12,728 bases of DNA. Origin: an uncultured Dialister sp. GTDB lineage: Bacteria > Bacillota > Negativicutes > Veillonellales > Dialisteraceae. The notes beneath the pieces were generated by a model. It did no database searches. It was not told the DNA's origin and saw nothing but the letters and a program-made list of their open reading frames with translations. The stretch lies in contig URAA01000033.1 in NCBI GenBank assembly GCA_900545785.1, positions 1-12,728 of the forward strand, given 5' to 3'. Position numbers and translations under genes: made by a program. Of this stretch, positions 1 through 5,435 are shown piece by piece. Within the stretch, counting starts at the first letter, position 1. The number at the start of each line of letters is the position of its first letter.

Positions 1-8
1 GATTATTA

Positions 9-33
9 TAAGAAAACGGGACATCTGTCCCGT
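9..33 (-). terminator. Rho-independent terminator of the DUF3298-like gene
   Basis: A 7-bp GC-rich stem (ACGGGAC / GTCCCGT, positions 16-22 and 27-33) with a 4-nt loop is followed on the minus strand by TTTTCTTATAAT. It lies 7 nt beyond the stop codon of the gene ending at 41, so it closes the minus-strand unit. Confidence 0.75.
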
Positions 34-40
34 CTTTATG

Positions 41-712
41 TTACGAAAGGCTCCCCATATCGATCATAATCCATCCCGTGGAATAAGGGGCAATATCATA
101 TTGCTGGAAAATAAAATAGACATGGTTATTCGTTCCTATATAAAATTCTTTCGGAAATTCGGTGATCGTATAATTCGGAAATAAAGGCAAATTCCTTTTT
201 CTTGCCTGCTTTGCCGTTTCTTTCTTAAGCTTTTCCAAAGTCAGCTCGGGCATCATGCTTTTCAAACCGGAAAACGTTAACCTTTTTCCATCTCTGTCCA
301 AGGTAATCCCCTTGACATAATTAATGGGATGAGCCGCTTTTTCATACATGACGGATTCTACAAGGACGATGCTGTTGAAATCTCCCTTCTTCCCTTCCTG
401 CCATTGGAGCCAGCCGGATACTTTCCACTTTATCTTCCTTCTCTTTTTTTGATTCCCGTTTAAAGAAGTCAAAAAATAGTCCGCTTCTTTCTCCATTCTC
501 TCATTGAACCGTTTTTTGAAAGAAAGGTTATCCCCGTCATAGCCGGGCACCCTCGTCACACTCGTATCCATGCGCCTTTCTACCGTCCGGTATACTTTGC
601 TTTTCTCCCCTGCGATCAAGGCGGGTCCCGCCAGCCATTCTTTCCCTTGGACAAATCCTCCGGAAAAGAACAATATAGCCAATACAAGACTTATGATTTT
701 CCCTATTTTCAT
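41..712 (-). CDS. Exported DUF3298/RsiV-like protein
   Basis: A 223-aa protein whose N-terminus is a signal peptide: MKIGK, then a hydrophobic stretch to about residue 20, with likely cleavage after VQG at about 23. The mature part is basic and soluble. Two segments resemble the DUF3298/DUF4163 fold found in RsiV-like and PdaC-like envelope proteins. One is around residues 127-150 (HPINYVKGITLDRDGKRLTF, the usual 'h-G..l..L' strand-turn). The other is at 190-220 (FYIGTNNHVYFIFQQY, then DIAPYSTG), matching the family pattern 'F..t..g..f.F..YeiaPya.G'. No catalytic motif is visible, so the role (envelope sensor or cell-wall-associated protein) is open. It lies 75 nt downstream of the amino-acid-binding lipoprotein on the same strand but has its own extended -10 promoter. 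Family placement is from motif memory. Confidence 0.7.
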   Translation of the reverse strand: MKIGKIISLVLAILFFSGGFVQGKEWLAGPALIAGEKSKVYRTVERRMDTSVTRVPGYDGDNLSFKKRFNERMEKEADYFLTSLNGNQKKRRKIKWKVSGWLQWQEGKKGDFNSIVLVESVMYEKAAHPINYVKGITLDRDGKRLTFSGLKSMMPELTLEKLKKETAKQARKRNLPLFPNYTITEFPKEFYIGTNNHVYFIFQQYDIAPYSTGWIMIDMGSLS

Positions 713-740
713 ACGATCGCCGCCTCTCTTATTTTTATAT

Positions 741-749
741 AGTATATCA
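741..749 (-). promoter_or_regulatory. Extended -10 promoter for the DUF3298-like gene
   Basis: On the minus strand TGA-TATACT (749 to 741) fits an extended -10 element (TGnTATAAT-like). It lies 28 nt upstream of the start codon at 712. No good -35 hexamer is seen 17 bp upstream, as is usual for extended -10 promoters. A GAGG stretch about 10 nt before the ATG serves as ribosome binding site. Confidence 0.45.
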
Positions 750-787
750 CAAAGTAAAGAGAAATTGCCTTTTATGCATGATTTGTT

Positions 788-1936
788 TTACCGCTTCACC
801 GCTGAAAATTTGCCGTCTTTCATCCGGAGCAAAATGAGTTCTGTTTGAGGATTCCTGTTTTCATCAAAACTGAACGTACCGCAGACCCCTTCAAAATTTT
901 TCATTTCTGCCAAAGCATCTCTGATCTTTTTCCTGTCTTTGCCGGAGCCCCCTCTTATAACCGCCTCCGTCACCATATAAACGCCGTCATACGCGGCAGC
1001 AGCAAATTGATCCGGTTCATGACCGTATGCCTTTTTATAATTTTCTACAAATTTTTTTGTTTTTTCCGACTCCCTCTCGGAAGACCACATGGACGAAACA
1101 TAAACATTGTCCGCTGCCGAACCCGCCATTTTTCCCAATTCGGGAGAAACAAACCCGTTATCTCCCAGAACGGGCTGATTCATTCCCATTTCTCTCATCT
1201 TCCTTAAAATGCGGGAGCCTTCCTGATAATAACAACAAAGAATGATCACATCCGGAGCGGCATGCTGTATTTTCGTCAATTGTGCGGAATACTCGCTGTC
1301 TTTGCTTCCGAACGCTTCCGTACCGACGATATCCACGCCCTCTTCCTGCAAAGTCTTTTCAAAATATTTTTTTGCCGTCACATGCTGTTCATTATCATGG
1401 GCATAGAGAACGGCTGCTGTTTTATAATTTAATAAAGCTTTGGTTTTTCTCACCGTTTGCGGAATATTCACCGATTCGGGCACGGAATTTCTGAATATAT
1501 AATCTCCTATGTCGGTCATTCCTTCCGCCGTCACCGATATCGCCAATACAGGCACTTTTGCATTCTGAGTGACCGGTCCCGTCGCCTTGGCTTCATTGGA
1601 TGTCATCGGCCCGATGAGCACGCTTACCTTTTCCTGAATCAATTTTTTAGTGACATTGATGGCATCTCCCGGTACACCTTTAGAATCTTCCGTCAGTATC
1701 TCCACAGGGATATCTCCCTTCTCATTTATTTCCGATACCGCCAAACGGATCCCTTCCTCCTGCGATTTCCCGTAAGCTGCCGCCCCGCCGCTCAGAGCCG
1801 TCACAAATCCTATCCTTACACTGTTTTTCCCTTCGGAGTGACTTTCCTCTTTCTTTCCGCATCCGGCAACACCGAAAGCGATGACAGCGGTCATGGAAAA
1901 AATAACTGCCCTTTTCATCATTTTTTTGAAATTCAT
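788..1936 (-). CDS. Branched-chain amino-acid ABC transporter substrate-binding lipoprotein (LivJ/LivK-like)
   Basis: Type I periplasmic binding protein of the Peripla_BP_6/LivK family. The start at 1936 is preferred. The perfect GGGAGG ribosome site sits 7 nt before this ATG but only 1 nt before the in-frame ATG at 1942. From 1936 the protein has 382 aa. Residues 1-25 form a lipoprotein signal ending in the lipobox VAGC (Cys 26), so the mature protein is lipid-anchored. The family hallmarks follow: VRIGFVTALSGGAAAYG at the start of domain 1, VSVLIGPMTSNEA, YIFRNSVPE, and DQFAAAAYDGVYMV near the C-terminus. Length is normal for the family. It would capture leucine, isoleucine or valine for a LivHMGF permease, but no permease or ATPase gene is adjacent, so it is an orphan binding protein here. 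The leucine-specific T-box leader upstream supports leucine or another branched-chain amino acid as ligand. Confidence 0.9.
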   Translation of the reverse strand: MNFKKMMKRAVIFSMTAVIAFGVAGCGKKEESHSEGKNSVRIGFVTALSGGAAAYGKSQEEGIRLAVSEINEKGDIPVEILTEDSKGVPGDAINVTKKLIQEKVSVLIGPMTSNEAKATGPVTQNAKVPVLAISVTAEGMTDIGDYIFRNSVPESVNIPQTVRKTKALLNYKTAAVLYAHDNEQHVTAKKYFEKTLQEEGVDIVGTEAFGSKDSEYSAQLTKIQHAAPDVIILCCYYQEGSRILRKMREMGMNQPVLGDNGFVSPELGKMAGSAADNVYVSSMWSSERESEKTKKFVENYKKAYGHEPDQFAAAAYDGVYMVTEAVIRGGSGKDRKKIRDALAEMKNFEGVCGTFSFDENRNPQTELILLRMKDGKFSAVKR

Positions 1937-1971
1937 CTGCATTCCTCCCTGTATTTCATCAAATTTTCACT

Positions 1972-2009
1972 AAAAAACCTCCCTGCAACATGCTATTGAT
2001 GCAGAGAGG
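1972..2009 (-). terminator. T-box module 3 terminator
   Basis: A 10-bp stem (CCTCTCTGCA / TGCAGGGAGG, one G-U) with a 12-nt loop, then six T. The 5' arm CTCTC alternatively pairs with GGGAG just before the third TGGTACC. It ends 36 nt before the lipoprotein start codon at 1936. Confidence 0.88.
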
Positions 2010-2056
2010 CGCTTTGCGCGGTACCACTCCCGTTTATCCCTCGGGGAGCCGTGTAT

Positions 2057-2091
2057 AAAAAAATGCCCTCCCCGAAAAATCGGGCAAGGGC
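2057..2091 (-). terminator. T-box module 2 terminator
   Basis: A GC-rich stem (GCCCTTGCCCGA against TCGGGGAGGGC with one bulged G) followed by seven T. The 5' arm CCCTTG alternatively pairs with CAAGG in antiterminator 2. Confidence 0.88.
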
Positions 2092-2097
2092 GTTTGA

Positions 2098-2208
2098 CGC
2101 GGTACCACCTTGCATTATACTTGCGGACGGGTAATAAAAAAACCTGCCCGACAAAAATCGGACAGGGGCGAATTCTTTTCGCGGTACCACCCTGCATTAT
2201 ACTTGCGG
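2098..2208 (-). repeat. 29-nt direct repeat inside the T-box leader (2180-2208 and 2098-2126)
   Basis: The antiterminator 5' half is present twice, 82 nt apart, with 28 of 29 positions identical. On the minus strand each copy runs from CCGCAAGTATAATGCA to GGTGGTACCGCG. The single difference (GCAGGG against GCAAGG) is matched by a compensatory change in the pairing arm downstream (CCCTG against CCTTG). The duplication is therefore old enough to have diverged while keeping its structure. Confidence 0.9.
2136..2166 (-). terminator. T-box module 1 terminator
   Basis: A 9-bp stem (CCTGTCCGA / TCGGGCAGG, one G-U) with a TTTTTG loop and a run of seven T. Its 5' arm CCCCTG is the same segment that pairs with CAGGG in antiterminator 1, giving the mutually exclusive folds expected of a T-box. 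Confidence 0.9.
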
Positions 2209-2270
2209 CTCCGATCCGTAACGTGGATATACGCCTTCATCTACTGCATTTCAATGAGGAGCTCACGAGA

Positions 2271-2273
2271 GAG
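2271..2273 (-). promoter_or_regulatory. T-box specifier codon CTC (Leu)
   Basis: Minus strand 2273-2271 reads CTC directly after GACGAA in the internal loop on the 3' side of Stem I, the position where T-box leaders present the codon to the tRNA anticodon. CTC predicts tRNA-Leu(GAG). This agrees with the branched-chain amino-acid-binding product downstream. Confidence 0.75.
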
Positions 2274-2376
2274 TTCGTCTTGTCCTTCGCACCGGTTTAC
2301 ACCAACCACCGGCTCTCTTTGCCATCTGTAACAGGACTTTTTCTCGTTCCCGGCTTTTAGCTTTTAAATTAAGGAA

Positions 2377-2405
2377 ATCATACCTGCTTTTATTTCTTTT
2401 GTCAA
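2377..2405 (-). promoter_or_regulatory. Sigma-70-type promoter of the T-box leader
   Basis: A consensus TTGACA (2405-2400), an exact 17-bp spacer and TATGAT (2382-2377) on the minus strand place transcription start near 2370. That is about 20 nt upstream of Stem I. It is the best-matching promoter in the window. Confidence 0.85.
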
Positions 2406-2762
2406 CACAACAATTAAAAATATTTTTCTCTCCCCCCTTATTTTTTGATCACCTATTCTTCATCCCTAATAATTATGTCCCCCTCTGCACCGATTTCATC
2501 AGTCAATACATCTTTATGAAATCTCCGCCTTTTATCACTTCGGCAATGAAAAAACGATCTGCCTCTTCAATGAATGTATTCTATTTCTAAATTTTTTCTA
2601 AACAGCCGCTTCTCTTTTCATTTTCCTACGATTTCAGTCACTTTTCTATTTTTCGATTTTATTCGATATGCTCCTCTTCCTATTTCCTTCCGCAGGAAAT
2701 TACGACTTGCGGTCAAAAAATGATTCTGCTTTATTTTTTGTTTATGATTTATGCATTGATAA
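2406..2762. other. AT-rich intergenic stretch with possible minus-strand gene relic
   Basis: About 360 bp between the T-box promoter and the PadR promoter without a convincing gene. On the minus strand, two short adjoining frames at about 2583-2453 read like real protein (EEADRFFIAEVIKGGDF, then DVLTDEIGAEGDIIIRDEE and a stop) but are separated by a frame change and lack a start. This could be a relic of a lost gene or chance. No RNA gene was recognised. Confidence 0.3.
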
Positions 2763-2783
2763 GTATCTTGCATTGCAAAGTAC
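2763..2783. promoter_or_regulatory. Candidate operator: 21-bp inverted repeat over the -35 of the padR operon
   Basis: GTA-TC-TTGCA-T-TGCAA-AG-TAC is symmetric at 8 of 10 paired positions around 2773 and overlaps the -35 hexamer at 2768. PadR repressors commonly bind dyads in their own promoters, so autoregulation is a reasonable inference. Confidence 0.4.
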
Positions 2784-2796
2784 CATATGATATATT
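2768..2796 (+). promoter_or_regulatory. Candidate promoter of the PadR/HAAS operon
   Basis: TTGCAT (2768-2773), a 17-bp spacer and TATATT (2791-2796) put the start near 2803, giving a 5' leader of about 40 nt. The -35 sits inside the inverted repeat described separately. Confidence 0.45.
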
Positions 2797-2845
2797 GAAC
2801 GTATCCCGAGAACTTCCATACTGTTTTACGGAGAAAGGAAGGACT

Positions 2846-3172
2846 ATGAATATTCAATTGAAAAAAGGAGTCATGGAAATTGTAGTTCTGTCCATGCTTC
2901 GGAAAAAAGATTTTTACGGGTATGAACTTGTCACTGAAATTTCCAAATATATAGAGATGTCGGAAGGAACGATTTACCCCCTTCTCAACCGATTCAAAAA
3001 AGACGGTCTTGTCGATACCTATCTGACGGAATCTCATAACGGGCCTCCGCGAAAATACTACCGGATCACCGATGCCGGTCATTCCGAATACACCGAATCC
3101 GTACAGGAATGGGCGGAGTTCACAAAAGCTGTCAATTTACTTCTTTCAGAAGGAGGAAACGGGAATGAATGA
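2846..3172 (+). CDS. PadR-family transcriptional regulator
   Basis: A 108-aa protein, the usual size of short (subfamily-2) PadR regulators. The start at 2846 follows GGAAGG at 6-7 nt; the reading frame is open further upstream but without a ribosome site. It has the N-terminal segment before the winged helix (QLKKGVMEIVVLSMLRK, FYGYELVTEI), the recognition-helix motif SEGTIYPLLNRFKKDGL at residues 39-55, and the wing signature PPRKYYRITDAG at 67-78. A C-terminal helix for dimerisation follows. PadR proteins repress neighbouring genes and themselves until a ligand or stress relieves them. The stop overlaps the start of the HAAS-domain gene by 8 nt. PadR next to HAAS/DUF1700 membrane proteins is a recurrent Firmicutes pair, which suggests envelope-linked regulation. 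Confidence 0.92.
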   Translation: MNIQLKKGVMEIVVLSMLRKKDFYGYELVTEISKYIEMSEGTIYPLLNRFKKDGLVDTYLTESHNGPPRKYYRITDAGHSEYTESVQEWAEFTKAVNLLLSEGGNGNE

Positions 3173-3839
3173 AAGAGAATTTTTAGATCTGCTGCGATAC
3201 TATTTCCGCAGCGTCAAATCGGAGGATGTAGAAGAGATCCTCACCGACTATAAAGCTCACTTTGCCGAAGCGAGAGAACGGGGCCTGACGGATGAACAAA
3301 TCACAAAAGAACTGGGCCATCCCGAAGACATTTACCAATCTTATCAAGCGGAAGGCATCGTCAGTGAAAAAGGAAAAATAGAAAAAATCTCCGAACAGGC
3401 TGAAATATTGGCAGATAAGACGCAAAAGAAAGCGGCCGATACATGGAATGAATTAAGCCCGAAGATCCCCGATGCCGCCAATGTGACCGCTTCCATTCTC
3501 GTAAAAATCTTTTATGCCATTTGTGCGGTCATTGCCATTCTCGTGTTCGGTATCACCGCATTGATCATCTATCTCCTCTCCATCCATTTCACCCCCATCA
3601 TGGGAGCGGCCCCCCTGCCGGGACTTCATCCGATCACTTTGATCGGCCTCGCCGGCACAGGCATTTTTGCCGCCCTCTCCATCTATTTCATGGGTGCTTT
3701 GGGAAAGGATTTATATAAAAGCCGGAAACGGGAAGAAAATAAAAATACCCCCTCATCGGACAATCCCGCCGGAAATATCGCTTCGGAAATCACCGATGTT
3801 TTACCTGCAAACACAGAGAAAGGCGGTGAGCAGAAATGA
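3165..3839 (+). CDS. HAAS/DUF1700-family membrane protein
   Basis: A 224-aa protein starting at ATG 3165 behind GGAGG; the open frame extends upstream into padR but that part is a shadow. Residues 1-65 form the helical HAAS (DUF1700) domain: MNEREFLDLLRYYF, then DYKAHFAEARERGLTDEQI and the signature LGHPEDI at 50-56. A charged linker containing EKGKIEKISEQAEIL follows. Two transmembrane helices come next, at about 109-140 and 157-180, then a polar cytosolic tail. HAAS proteins are thought to act with PadR regulators in envelope sensing; the N-terminal domain would face the cytosol. It overlaps padR by 8 nt and the next gene by 4 nt (ATGA), indicating translational coupling. The DUF4097 adhesin-like partner often encoded next to such genes is not seen here. 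Confidence 0.88.
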   Translation: MNEREFLDLLRYYFRSVKSEDVEEILTDYKAHFAEARERGLTDEQITKELGHPEDIYQSYQAEGIVSEKGKIEKISEQAEILADKTQKKAADTWNELSPKIPDAANVTASILVKIFYAICAVIAILVFGITALIIYLLSIHFTPIMGAAPLPGLHPITLIGLAGTGIFAALSIYFMGALGKDLYKSRKREENKNTPSSDNPAGNIASEITDVLPANTEKGGEQK

Positions 3840-4129
3840 AAAAAATTATTGTCTGTATGGTACTTTCCATGCTCTTCCTCTTACTCACCGTCGGTTCATT
3901 TCTGGTCAATGATATCTCCTCCCATCATCAATGGATGGAAAATAATCGGGCGAAGATATCCGAACACTTCCAAAGAGATGACCGGCACCGGAAAGGCCCG
4001 ATGCACGACGGCGACAGAATGATGCCTCCGTCTCCCGAAAGAAAAGCTTTCTCTGAAGACAAAACTCCGTCTTCTGCAGATAAAAATGTTCCCCCTCAGA
4101 AAAATAACGGGGAACGAAATTCCAATTGA
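3836..4129 (+). CDS. Small exported or membrane-anchored charged protein
   Basis: A 97-aa protein not recognised as a known family. The start overlaps the HAAS stop (ATGA). An N-terminal hydrophobic helix, about residues 4-24, has no clear cleavage site, so it may stay anchored with its C-terminus outside. The rest is polar, with His, Lys, Asp, Pro and Met-rich patches (HQWMENNRAK, DDRHRKGPMHDGDRMMPP) and no cysteine. It is predicted to be disordered. Its position as third gene of a tightly overlapping padR operon suggests it belongs to the same response. The composition resembles the next gene's product and could point to metal or polyanion binding, but that is inference only. Confidence 0.75.
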   Translation: MKKIIVCMVLSMLFLLLTVGSFLVNDISSHHQWMENNRAKISEHFQRDDRHRKGPMHDGDRMMPPSPERKAFSEDKTPSSADKNVPPQKNNGERNSN

Positions 4130-4154
4130 TTTTTTGTTTGTGTCTGATTATTAA
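4126..4154 (+). promoter_or_regulatory. Possible promoter for the His/Lys-rich secreted protein gene
   Basis: TTGATT (4126-4131), a 17-bp spacer and TATTAA (4149-4154) lie just after the stop of the preceding gene and 37 nt before the next start. The gene may therefore be transcribed separately as well as by read-through. The match to consensus is moderate in AT-rich sequence. Confidence 0.3.
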
Positions 4155-4190
4155 TTTATTGAGTATCATGTAAAGAAAGAAGGATGTATT

Positions 4191-4691
4191 ATGCAAAAAT
4201 TAAAAAAGTATATCATTATCTCCGCAGCAGGCCTGACCGTTCTTACCGCTTCCGCCCTGTCTTCCCAAACCGCCTCCGCCGCTGATTTCTCCTCTCCGGA
4301 GCCGCAGCAGGAAATAAGAGATGAAGGACGGGACTACAGAATCGCCCTCCAAAACAAAGAAAACGAAGGCAGAGACTACCGGATCGCTCTCCACAACAAA
4401 GGCATGGACGAAGAAATACACCCCGAATTCAGAGGAGAACATCGAAAAGAAAGACATAAAGAATACAGAGATTCTGAAAAAAGAGCTCCCCGTCACTACA
4501 AAAATAACGAAAAAAGACATCACGACGGCTTCAAAAGGGATGAGAACAAAAAGCACGACCCCTACCGTGACTATGAAAAACGGCACCATGTAAAAGACAA
4601 AGATGCCAAATATCACCAGAAAAAAGACCATCATGAACGGAAAGATGATCACAGAAGAATCAATCGGGAAAACCCCGACGTAAGAGAATAA
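4191..4691 (+). CDS. Secreted His/Lys-rich low-complexity protein
   Basis: A 166-aa protein with a clear Sec signal: MQKLKKY, a hydrophobic core to about residue 20 and a likely AxA cleavage after ASA at 30. AGAAAGAAGG precedes the ATG. The mature chain starts with two near-identical 12-residue units beginning EGRDYRIAL (45-56 and 59-70). From about residue 74 it becomes extremely charged and rich in His, Lys, Arg, Asp and Glu (for example EKRHHDGFKRDENKKHD and KDHHERKDDHRR), with no Cys. This part is likely disordered. Binding of transition metals or of anionic envelope polymers is plausible from composition but unproven. It ends 70 nt before a strong terminator and lies directly behind the padR-HAAS operon. 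No known family was recognised. Confidence 0.8.
   Translation: MQKLKKYIIISAAGLTVLTASALSSQTASAADFSSPEPQQEIRDEGRDYRIALQNKENEGRDYRIALHNKGMDEEIHPEFRGEHRKERHKEYRDSEKRAPRHYKNNEKRHHDGFKRDENKKHDPYRDYEKRHHVKDKDAKYHQKKDHHERKDDHRRINRENPDVRE
4323..4400 (+). repeat. Two in-gene 36-bp repeats encoding EGRDYRIAL(Q/H)NK
   Basis: Codons at 4323-4358 and 4365-4400 encode the same 12-residue unit apart from Gln/His. Five codons differ and four of those differences are synonymous (GGA/GGC, CGG/AGA, AGA/CGG, GCC/GCT). The peptide has been conserved while the DNA drifted. Confidence 0.85.
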
Positions 4692-4761
4692 GAAATTCAC
4701 CCCCGCAACTGATAATAAATTTATAAAAAAACTTTTACTTTCTCTCTAACCGATAACATAT

Positions 4762-4802
4762 AAAAAGAAAGGTACGGTCCCCCCATTCGTACCTTTCTTT
4801 TT
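4762..4802. terminator. Strong bidirectional terminator
   Basis: A perfect 15-bp inverted repeat (AAAAAGAAAGGTACG and its complement) around an 11-nt loop has A/T runs on both sides. It can stop plus-strand transcripts of the His/Lys-rich gene and minus-strand transcripts leaving the toxin/immunity array. Confidence 0.9.
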
Positions 4803-4920
4803 AAATTCCCCTATATCCTGTTTTTTCCCCTTTATTGTCTATATCTTCTCTTGCCAAAGTTTCGGTAGTAAACCGGTTCTTTTCCTTTTCCACCCTGCTG
4901 TCTATGACCACTCTTATACT
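4801..4920 (-). pseudogene. Remnant of a CdiA-like haemagglutinin/pretoxin module (module F)
   Basis: On the minus strand this piece encodes VIDSRVEKEKNRFTTETL, then REDIDNK and a stop at 4801. It matches module A residues 91-115 (IIDSKAEKEKNRLTTGTL, WEDIDNK) with clear nucleotide similarity. There is no start codon and no downstream pretoxin; the terminator stem begins where it ends. It follows the stop codon of an upstream immunity-like gene by only about 40 nt. This is the same arrangement as module B behind the module A immunity gene, so it appears to be the head of a further cassette lost by deletion. Confidence 0.8.
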
Positions 4921-4959
4921 AAGTCCTTGCAAATGACAACTGTATAAACTCCTAACACA

Positions 4960-5418
4960 TTACATCAGATACTTTCTGGCATACATTATAGTATTCATAA
5001 GAATAGAGATTTTTAAAATAATTTCAAATAGAATTGACTGATTCCAGTAAAAAAAGACAACTCCCATAAAAAAAGTAGCCATGACAATAATCAAAATTCC
5101 CAGATAGTGCTTGATCTTACTAATCCGAGTATGATTATTTCTCCTTATGTAATATTCATCAGGGTACCAAAATAACTTTATCAATGTATGAATAATAGAT
5201 ATCTGAGCGTTCCCTTGAACCTGTAGTATTCCTGCACATATTAAAGAAATACTCATCAGTAAAATCAGAATCAGAAAAATATAGTCAGAAAAATCCATAA
5301 GTATAATTTTTCTCGTGTAGATTTTTTCAATACAGTAAATAACAGAAAGAATTCCTGTCATAATAAAAAAATAAATATTAACCACAGAAAAATTCCCCCA
5401 TTTGTTATGACCGGACAT
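4960..5418 (-). CDS. Four-helix membrane protein, candidate immunity protein (E)
   Basis: A 152-aa, very hydrophobic protein with about four transmembrane helices (near 10-30, 43-66, 105-128, 130-147) and a basic cytosolic loop around residues 88-102. AGGAG lies about 9 nt before the ATG, and the gap to the preceding gene's stop is 17 bp, so it is co-transcribed with the module D immunity candidate. No family was recognised and there is no obvious similarity to the other 4-TM protein at 8207-8605. Its place at the end of a toxin/immunity array, its size and its low GC fit an immunity protein for a membrane-active toxin whose gene has been lost. An alternative is an unrelated accessory membrane protein. 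Confidence 0.7.
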   Translation of the reverse strand: MSGHNKWGNFSVVNIYFFIMTGILSVIYCIEKIYTRKIILMDFSDYIFLILILLMSISLICAGILQVQGNAQISIIHTLIKLFWYPDEYYIRRNNHTRISKIKHYLGILIIVMATFFMGVVFFYWNQSILFEIILKISILMNTIMYARKYLM

Positions 5419-5435
5419 GAATTATGCTCTCCTCT

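Larger units (their letters stand above)
1972..2370 (-). promoter_or_regulatory. Leucine T-box riboswitch leader with three tandem antiterminator/terminator modules
   Basis: Transcribed from about 2370 toward the lipoprotein gene. Stem I lies at roughly 2350-2258. It contains the AG bulge followed by a distal hairpin (CCGGTGGTTGG...ACCGG, about 2316-2298), a GTCC/GGAC helix and a specifier loop GACGAACTC. The codon aligned with the usual 'GAA-NNN' position is CTC (Leu). A Stem III-like hairpin (CGTA...TACG) follows. The T-box sequence TGGTACCGCG then occurs three times (2189-2180, 2107-2098, 2026-2017), each followed by its own terminator. The variable base after TGG is T, which fits the discriminator A of tRNA-Leu. 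Uncharged tRNA-Leu should pair UGGU with its ACCA end and stabilise antitermination. Only one Stem I is present; the gaps between modules are too short for another. Confidence 0.92.

Noticed and set aside
1970..2197. Open frame of 75 codons on the minus strand before the lipoprotein gene
   Set aside because: It runs through the repeated T-box antiterminators and terminators; the repetitive peptide only reflects the RNA repeat.
2000..2210. CRISPR array suggested by regularly spaced identical blocks
   Set aside because: There are only two near-identical copies plus one partial, and each block is a T-box antiterminator followed by a terminator; no cas genes are present.
3072..3164. Upstream extension of the HAAS protein in the same frame
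   Set aside because: It overlaps the conserved C-terminus of PadR. The ATG at 3165 has a strong GGAGG site and starts exactly where the HAAS domain begins.
4200..4700. Minus-strand open frame of 166 codons rich in Phe and Val
   Set aside because: It is the mirror image of the His/Lys-rich secreted protein gene; the plus-strand frame has a signal peptide, ribosome site and terminator.
4762..4802. Perfect inverted repeat as a transposon end or attachment site
   Set aside because: Flanking A/T runs and position between convergent transcription units fit a bidirectional terminator; no transposase or target duplication is seen.
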